Positions 6,738 to 11,986 of a stretch of 11,986 nt of DNA are shown here, piece after piece. Below the pieces are notes generated by a model. The model was not told where the DNA came from, searched no databases, and was given only the letters and a program-made list of their open reading frames with translations. The stretch lies in NCBI GenBank assembly GCA_003551485.1, contig PUMS01000446.1, positions 1 to 11,986 of the forward strand. The letters run 5' to 3'. The stretch's first letter is position 1. Each line of letters opens with the position of its first letter. Position numbers and translations under genes: made by a program. The stretch is from Phycisphaeraceae bacterium. Its GTDB lineage: Bacteria > Planctomycetota > Phycisphaerae > Phycisphaerales > Phycisphaeraceae.

Positions 6738-7913
6738 ATGGCCATCATCGAACGCGACCTCGCCCCCCGGCTGCGAAGCCTTGCCGCGCAGTTCCCGGCC
6801 ATCACCGTCACCGGCCCGCGGCAGAGCGGCAAGTCCACCCTCTGCCGCGCCCTGTTCCCCGACCACGACTACACCAGTCTTGAGGCCCCCGATGTCCGCG
6901 ACTTCGCCCGCGAGGACCCACGCGCCTTTCTCGGTCAGTTCCAGGGCGGGGCGATCCTCGATGAGATTCAGCGGGTGCCGCAGTTGCCCTCCTACCTTCA
7001 GGGCATCATCGATGCCGACCCCGCCCCCGGGCGCTGGGTGCTGACCGGGTCGCAGAACCTGGCGTTGATCGAGTCGGTCAGCCAATCCCTGGCCGGCCGA
7101 ACGGCCGTGCTCCACCTGCTGCCGCTCGCCCGCAGCGAGGTGGTGCGCTTTGCGCGGCACCCCGAGACGATCGAACAGGCGATCCTCACCGGCGGCTATC
7201 CGCGAATCCTCGATCAGCAGCTCGATCCGGCCGAGTGGCTGGCCTTCTACATCGCTACCTACATCGAGCGGGATGTGCGGCTGGTGAGCAACATCGGCGA
7301 CCTGGCGTTGTTTCAGCGCTTCGTCGAGCTCTGCGCGGGGCGCACCTCGCAACTGCTCAATTTCTCGCAACTGGCCGGCGACTGCGGCATCAGCCAGCCC
7401 ACAGCGCGGGCCTGGTTCAGCGTGCTCGAGGCCACGTTCATCGCCTTCCGCCTGCCGGCCTACAGCGCCAACGTGCGAAAGCGCCTTGTGAAGATGCCCA
7501 AGCTGCACTTCCACGACACCGGCCTGGCCTGCCGGCTGCTGGGCATCCGCAGTGCCGGGCACCTGCGCAGCCACCCGCTGCGCGGGCCCCTGTTTGAATC
7601 GTGGGTGGTCAGCGAGATACTCAAACACCGCTGCAACGCCGGCGAAACCGGCCACCTCTACCACTACCGCGATGCCCACGGCGTCGAGGCCGACCTGGTC
7701 ATCGACCGCGCCGGCCACCTGACCGTGCTGGAAGCCAGAGCCGCCCAGACCCCCAGCGCCTCGCTGTTCGACAGCATCCATCGCGTCCGCGCCGCCCTCC
7801 AACCCCATCACCCCTGCGATGCGCTGGTGACCTACGGTGGCCAGACCGCCCAGCCGCGCAGCGACATCCCCCTCATCCCTTGGAACCGCCTCCACGAGCG
7901 GCAATGGATGTGA
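6738..7913 (+). CDS. AAA_14/DUF4143-type ATPase
   Basis: A 391-residue protein with the full layout of the AAA_14-DUF4143 family. The Walker A loop GPRQSGKST covers residues 26-34, the Walker B AILDEIQRVP is at 72-81 and the sensor-like VLTGSQN at 101-107. SQSLAGRTAVLHLLPL (115-130) precedes a winged-helix segment NFSQLAGDCGISQPTARAW (208-226). The C-terminal DUF4143 part has a restriction-nuclease-like core, with YHYRDAHGVEADLVID at 308-323 followed by VLEARA (330-335). In related proteins the last motif is usually E-x-K; here it is Glu332-Ala-Arg334, so nuclease chemistry may be lost or altered. The family is common, often patchily inherited, and has no settled function. The start ATG 6738 matches the family's usual MIIER opening and lacks a ribosome-binding site. 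It is not obviously in an operon with the class-V gene 129 bp upstream. Confidence 0.9.
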   Translation: MAIIERDLAPRLRSLAAQFPAITVTGPRQSGKSTLCRALFPDHDYTSLEAPDVRDFAREDPRAFLGQFQGGAILDEIQRVPQLPSYLQGIIDADPAPGRWVLTGSQNLALIESVSQSLAGRTAVLHLLPLARSEVVRFARHPETIEQAILTGGYPRILDQQLDPAEWLAFYIATYIERDVRLVSNIGDLALFQRFVELCAGRTSQLLNFSQLAGDCGISQPTARAWFSVLEATFIAFRLPAYSANVRKRLVKMPKLHFHDTGLACRLLGIRSAGHLRSHPLRGPLFESWVVSEILKHRCNAGETGHLYHYRDAHGVEADLVIDRAGHLTVLEARAAQTPSASLFDSIHRVRAALQPHHPCDALVTYGGQTAQPRSDIPLIPWNRLHERQWM

Positions 7914-8143
7914 CCACAGGTAGCAGGCAGGGTGGGTCGAGCCCATCTTTAACAGTGCAGACCCCTAAACGACTTACAAACAGCATCTTATAGCGCGCAC
8001 CGGGGCGTAGTGTCACGCGGGGGGTTCCTTGGCGGGGGGATCGGCCGAGGAAAAGGTTCCAGGCACCTTTTAGGTGTCGCCACAACGCACAGCACTCGGA
8101 GACACACCGGATGGCGCCTTGAGCACCGACTCGCCATCGCCCC
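7914..8143. other. Convergent intergenic region, ATPase/guaB
   Basis: These 230 bp lie between two 3' ends. The region holds the repeated word GCAGGGTGGGTC (7927-7938), a locally AT-richer stretch (7945-7992) and the hairpin at 8051-8071. No gene is supported. Confidence 0.5.
8051..8071. terminator. Likely bidirectional terminator hairpin
   Basis: AAAAGGT (8051-8057) and ACCTTTT (8065-8071) form a perfect 7-bp stem with a 7-nt loop. Four T close the arm on either strand. It lies between the convergent ATPase and guaB genes, where a shared terminator would be expected. The AAAAGGT...ACCTTTT word also resembles a common intergenic palindrome, so it may be a repeat unit serving as terminator. 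Confidence 0.45.
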
Positions 8144-9829
<1,686 letters not shown>

Positions 9830-10134
9830 AGATAACCCCTAACCGACATCACCACCATCGTCAAGTGCGGATGCGCGGCTTGTGAACGCTCAATAGAAAT
9901 GTCACGGTCTTCTTCTCTCCGCCGGCTTCCCCGCGGCAGGCACGCCGGCCGCCGCGGCGGGCACCGCAAACCGGGCCCGCCACCCCCGCAGTAGACGACG
10001 CAGCAGCGATGCGATCCGGCCACCGTACCGGACCCATCCGGTGAGTTGTCCGGGCGGCGAACAATCGATCAGACGCAGGCGGCGATGGCCGGTTTGCCGC
10101 CGCAGATGCGGCAATGCCAGTCAGGTGCAGTCAA
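9830..10134. other. Intergenic region between tRNA-Ser and guaB
   Basis: These 305 bp should contain the guaB promoter. A TTGACG box on the minus strand (9859-9864) could be a -35, but the 17-bp-spaced position holds only TAGGGG. A hairpin lies 20 bp past the tRNA 3' end. No gene is supported. Confidence 0.4.
10094..10114 (-). terminator. Hairpin downstream of tRNA-Ser, possible terminator
   Basis: TTGCCGC (10094-10100) and GCGGCAA (10108-10114) form a perfect 7-bp stem with a 7-nt loop, starting 20 bp past the tRNA 3' end. No T run follows on the minus strand, so intrinsic termination is doubtful. It may stop or protect the transcript end. Confidence 0.3.
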
Positions 10135-10221
10135 CGGTGGGGGTGGGATTCGAACCCACGGTGGCCCGAAGGCCACGCCGGTTTTCAAGACCGGTGCATT
10201 CAACCACTCTGCCACCCCACC
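10135..10221 (-). tRNA. tRNA-Ser (anticodon UGA)
   Basis: An 87-nt gene that folds as a type II tRNA. The acceptor stem GGTGGGG pairs with CCCCACC, with discriminator G. The D arm is GCAGAGTGGTTGAATGC and the anticodon arm CCGGT-CTTGAAA-ACCGG has anticodon TGA, reading UCA and related serine codons. The long variable arm (CGTGGCCTTCGGGCCACC) is expected for serine. The T arm is GTGGGTTCGAATCCCAC. The 3' CCA is not encoded (the next bases are TTG), so it must be added after transcription. Confidence 0.97.
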
Positions 10222-10586
10222 GGGTTTGGATGAGCCGGCGCCCGGCCGGCAGCAGCGATACGGGATCGGGGGCCGGGGGCGGGCGATCCTTACAGGGTAT
10301 CGTCATCGTCGGCCGCGGCCGGGTCAAGTACGGGGGGCGGCGTCGGAGGTCGGGGGGCGGCGGAGGGGTGCGGGGGGGCGGGGTTCCGGTCGGTCGGGGA
10401 TCGGGCTTGGTACAAGGCCCGGCGCCGGCAGACGGGTCGGGACGGCGCGTGGCATTGATGAAGCTGCGCAACAGCGATGCAGTATGGTAGCGTTGCGGCT
10501 CCGCCTTTGCGGGGCTTCTGTGCGGTCTTGTGTCGACGGACACGGGGCAGCACCTGTTGCGAACTTTACTTTTCCAAAGGTCAATA
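10222..10586. other. Non-coding stretch with a G-rich tract
   Basis: These 365 bp lie between the small membrane protein gene and tRNA-Ser. The stretch contains a run of G tracts on the plus strand (10332-10383) and a short palindrome near 10497-10516. The open frames crossing it overlap the tRNA or are low-complexity, so no gene is supported. Confidence 0.5.
10352..10383 (+). other. Predicted G-quadruplex tract
   Basis: Four G runs of at least four bases are separated by loops of about 7, 3 and 1 nt. A further six-G run lies upstream (10332-10337). This fits the usual G-quadruplex pattern on the plus strand. Leftward transcripts from this region, including any read-through from 10587 towards the tRNA, would be C-rich here. 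Confidence 0.5.
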
Positions 10587-10925
10587 TCAGGGCGAAGCGG
10601 GATCGGCCCCCTGTTCGGGGGGCGCCTTTGCAGGCGGCACGTAGGGCTTCTCGTGCTCCACCACCTCCTCCTCCGGCTGCGCGGGCAGGTCCCATCGCAG
10701 GGTGAGCCAGATGGCGATCAACGCCACGAGCGCCACCAGCAGGTGCAGGGCCTCGCCGGCGGTGGCTTCACGGGTTTGATCCATCGACCACACCGCCCGC
10801 AGCAGCGCCGCCGCGCCAAGCAGCCCCATGGCCAGACGGATCACCCCCGCCTTGCCCCAGAACGCGCCGACGAACAGGAACGCCGCCGGGATAAGCAGTA
10901 AGCCAGTTAACACGATGACCGGCAT
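10587..10925 (-). CDS. Small membrane protein of unknown function
   Basis: A 112-residue protein I do not recognise. Three hydrophobic helices are visible at about residues 3-23 (VIVLTGLLLIPAAFLFVGAFW), 26-46 and 59-78 (ALHLLVALVALIAIWLTLRW). They are followed by a charged, Pro/Glu-rich tail (79-112) that should lie on one side of the inner membrane. The ATG at 10923-10925 is preceded by GAGGA at a spacing of seven bases, which supports it as a real gene. It starts 66 bp downstream of the metallo-hydrolase gene on the same strand, so the two may be co-transcribed. No domain or catalytic residues are evident. Confidence 0.7.
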   Translation of the reverse strand: MPVIVLTGLLLIPAAFLFVGAFWGKAGVIRLAMGLLGAAALLRAVWSMDQTREATAGEALHLLVALVALIAIWLTLRWDLPAQPEEEVVEHEKPYVPPAKAPPEQGADPASP

Positions 10926-10950
10926 TGCAGCGTCCTCACTACTTGGAACG

Positions 10951-10975
10951 TGTCTGCCCCGCCTTCGCGGGCAAA
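10951..10975. other. Imperfect GC palindrome between hydrolase and membrane-protein genes
   Basis: TGCCCCGCCTTCGCGGGCA (about 10955-10973) forms a hairpin with one bulge and a TTCG-containing loop. A related word, CCGCCTTTGCGGGG, lies at 10501-10514 past the other end of the membrane-protein gene. No T run follows, so a terminator role is uncertain. Confidence 0.3.
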
Positions 10976-10991
10976 CCCCAATGTAACGCGG

Positions 10992-11984
10992 TCAGCCATC
11001 CGTGAACAGCGGACGCTGGTGGCAGGCGGTGGCCGGGCGGGGATGCAGCGCGAACCAGGCCGAGCGGCGGCGCTGCTCGGTGAGGGTGATGCGCCGGGCG
11101 ATGCGCGGGTCCTGCTCGAACACGCGGCGGACGATCGCGGGGTGGTTGCACTGCTGCGAGCGGTGCAGCAGCAGGATGTGGCGGGGCAGGCCGCCGTCGC
11201 AGCGCTCGACGATGCGGCGGACGGCCTCGAATGCCTGCTCGTTGGAAAGATGGCCAAGCTCGCCCATGATCCGGCGCTTGAGAACCGCCGGCCGCGGGCT
11301 GCCCGCCTGTAGGTGCGGGTCGTAGTTGCTCTCGATCGCCAGCAGGTCCACCCCGCCCATGGCGCTGAAAGACTCGATGAGCTGCGGCGGCACCGCGCCG
11401 AGGTCGGTGGCGTAGCCGATGCGGCAGACGCTGCCGGGGGGGCCGTCATCCCTGCCGGGACTCTCGCCGGGAACGGCGCGCCCGCCGCGGGCGGCGGCTT
11501 CGAACAGGTAGCCGATGGTGCCCTTGCGGTCGTGGGGCAGGTGCAGCGGCGAGGCATGCAGGCCCGGCAGCGGCTGGAAGGGGCCATCGAACGGCTCGAT
11601 CAGGTCGGCCGCGAGCAGCGCTTCGGCCTCCGGCAGCTTCTCGAAGTCGGGCAGGTGCCAGCGATGGAGGAACAGGCGGATGCGGTGCTCGATGAGCGTG
11701 TTGGACCAGTTGGCCCGCCAGTGGTCGCGGTCGAGGTGGGTCAGGCAGATGGCGTCGACCTGCTCGATGGCGAGGCCGGCCTGCTTCAGCCGCCGCCGAA
11801 GCGTCCAGGGCCCGAACCCGGCATCGATGAGCATGGCGCCGGCGGCCGGCGGCTCACCCTTGCACCCTGGCATCAGCAGCACACTGCTGTTGCCCCCGGA
11901 CCCACTGCCCAGCACACACAAGGCCAGCCCCCCCACCCCCGGAAGTACCCCCGCCCCCGGAAGCCCCGCCCCCGGAAGCCCCAC
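10992..11984 (-). CDS. Metallo-beta-lactamase-fold hydrolase, YycJ/WalJ-like
   Basis: Up to 330 residues of an MBL-fold protein resembling YycJ/WalJ, a family proposed to act as DNA exonuclease or phosphodiesterase. CVLGSGSGGNSSVLL (23-37) and DAGF (54-57) open the fold. The metal-binding loop LTHLDRDHW (81-89) replaces the family's usual T-H-x-H-x-D-H. His148/His151, YATDLG with Asp194, IESNYD (217-222), LKRRIMGELGHLSNEQA (235-251) and LLLHRSQQCN (271-280) follow in YycJ order. An insert rich in Gly/Pro (about 168-186) lies before the Asp194 motif. The leftmost start in the window is GTG (11982-11984), two bases from the edge. GTG at residue 17 or TTG at residue 22 are alternatives closer to the conserved fold, and the gene could extend past the window. 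The small membrane protein follows 66 bp downstream. Confidence 0.85.
   Translation of the reverse strand: MGLPGAGLPGAGVLPGVGGLALCVLGSGSGGNSSVLLMPGCKGEPPAAGAMLIDAGFGPWTLRRRLKQAGLAIEQVDAICLTHLDRDHWRANWSNTLIEHRIRLFLHRWHLPDFEKLPEAEALLAADLIEPFDGPFQPLPGLHASPLHLPHDRKGTIGYLFEAAARGGRAVPGESPGRDDGPPGSVCRIGYATDLGAVPPQLIESFSAMGGVDLLAIESNYDPHLQAGSPRPAVLKRRIMGELGHLSNEQAFEAVRRIVERCDGGLPRHILLLHRSQQCNHPAIVRRVFEQDPRIARRITLTEQRRRSAWFALHPRPATACHQRPLFTDG
11936..11978. repeat. CCCCCGGAAG repeats at the 5' end of the hydrolase gene
   Basis: Three copies of CCCCCGGAAG on the plus strand start at 11936, 11954 and 11969 (18- and 15-bp steps) and run close to the window edge. Read in frame on the minus strand they encode a Gly/Leu/Pro/Ala repeat before the conserved fold. 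The same word, in the opposite orientation relative to the gene, builds the guaB 5' repeat. Confidence 0.7.
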
Positions 11985-11986
11985 CC

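Noticed and set aside
9830..9864. A standard -35/-10 promoter for guaB
   Set aside because: TTGACG is present but the position 17 bp on holds TAGGGG, a poor -10 box, so it is not listed as a promoter.
10121..10543. A 140-codon minus-strand open frame
   Set aside because: It overlaps tRNA-Ser on the same strand and has low-complexity Pro/Thr/Arg sequence.
10046..10705. A 219-codon plus-strand open frame over the tRNA and G-tract
   Set aside because: It runs through tRNA-Ser and is Gly/Arg/Pro low-complexity with no domain.

Overview
The window is GC-rich bacterial chromosomal DNA from a Gram-negative-type, free-living bacterium. My best guess is a member of the Planctomycetota, possibly Phycisphaerae. 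This rests on the mixture of housekeeping genes scattered on both strands, the glucuronokinase-type GHMP kinase, the phytanoyl-CoA-dioxygenase-like gene and the intergenic repeat families. There is no rRNA or other marker gene here, so the assignment is inference. Nothing indicates phage, plasmid, CRISPR or insertion-sequence content.

Layout from left to right. A rho-independent terminator (about 14-43) ends a plus-strand gene outside the window. It is followed by a non-coding stretch built from nested inverted repeats (101-417). On the minus strand, a glucuronokinase-like GHMP kinase (1412-2410) is followed by a GalU-type UTP-sugar-1-phosphate uridylyltransferase (436-1320). The two read as one operon that could turn a free sugar acid or sugar into a UDP-sugar. 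A repeat-bearing intergenic region (2411-2893) leads to carA (2894-4183, plus), the glutaminase subunit of carbamoyl-phosphate synthase. Next come a convergent PhyH-family oxygenase (4241-5173, minus) and a divergent class-V aminotransferase/cysteine-desulfurase-like gene (5376-6608, plus). A DUF4143-type AAA ATPase (6738-7913, plus) follows. It has its own well-formed promoter, overlapped by an AT-rich palindrome.

The right third is almost entirely minus-strand: guaB (IMP dehydrogenase, 8144-9829) with a 12-bp tandem repeat in its 5' end, tRNA-Ser(UGA) (10135-10221), a small three-helix membrane protein (10587-10925), and a YycJ/WalJ-like metallo-beta-lactamase-fold hydrolase (10992-11984) whose start lies at the window edge.

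The genes serve separate jobs: UDP-sugar supply, pyrimidine/arginine precursor supply, guanine nucleotide supply, sulfur or PLP chemistry, and translation. The most unusual points are four. First, the pairing of a plant-type glucuronokinase with a UDP-sugar pyrophosphorylase. Second, two genes (carA and the ATPase) whose -10 box ends exactly nine bases before the ATG, suggesting leaderless or nearly leaderless mRNAs. Third, the palindrome over the ATPase promoter. Fourth, the same GC-rich repeat word in opposite orientation at the 5' ends of guaB and the hydrolase gene.
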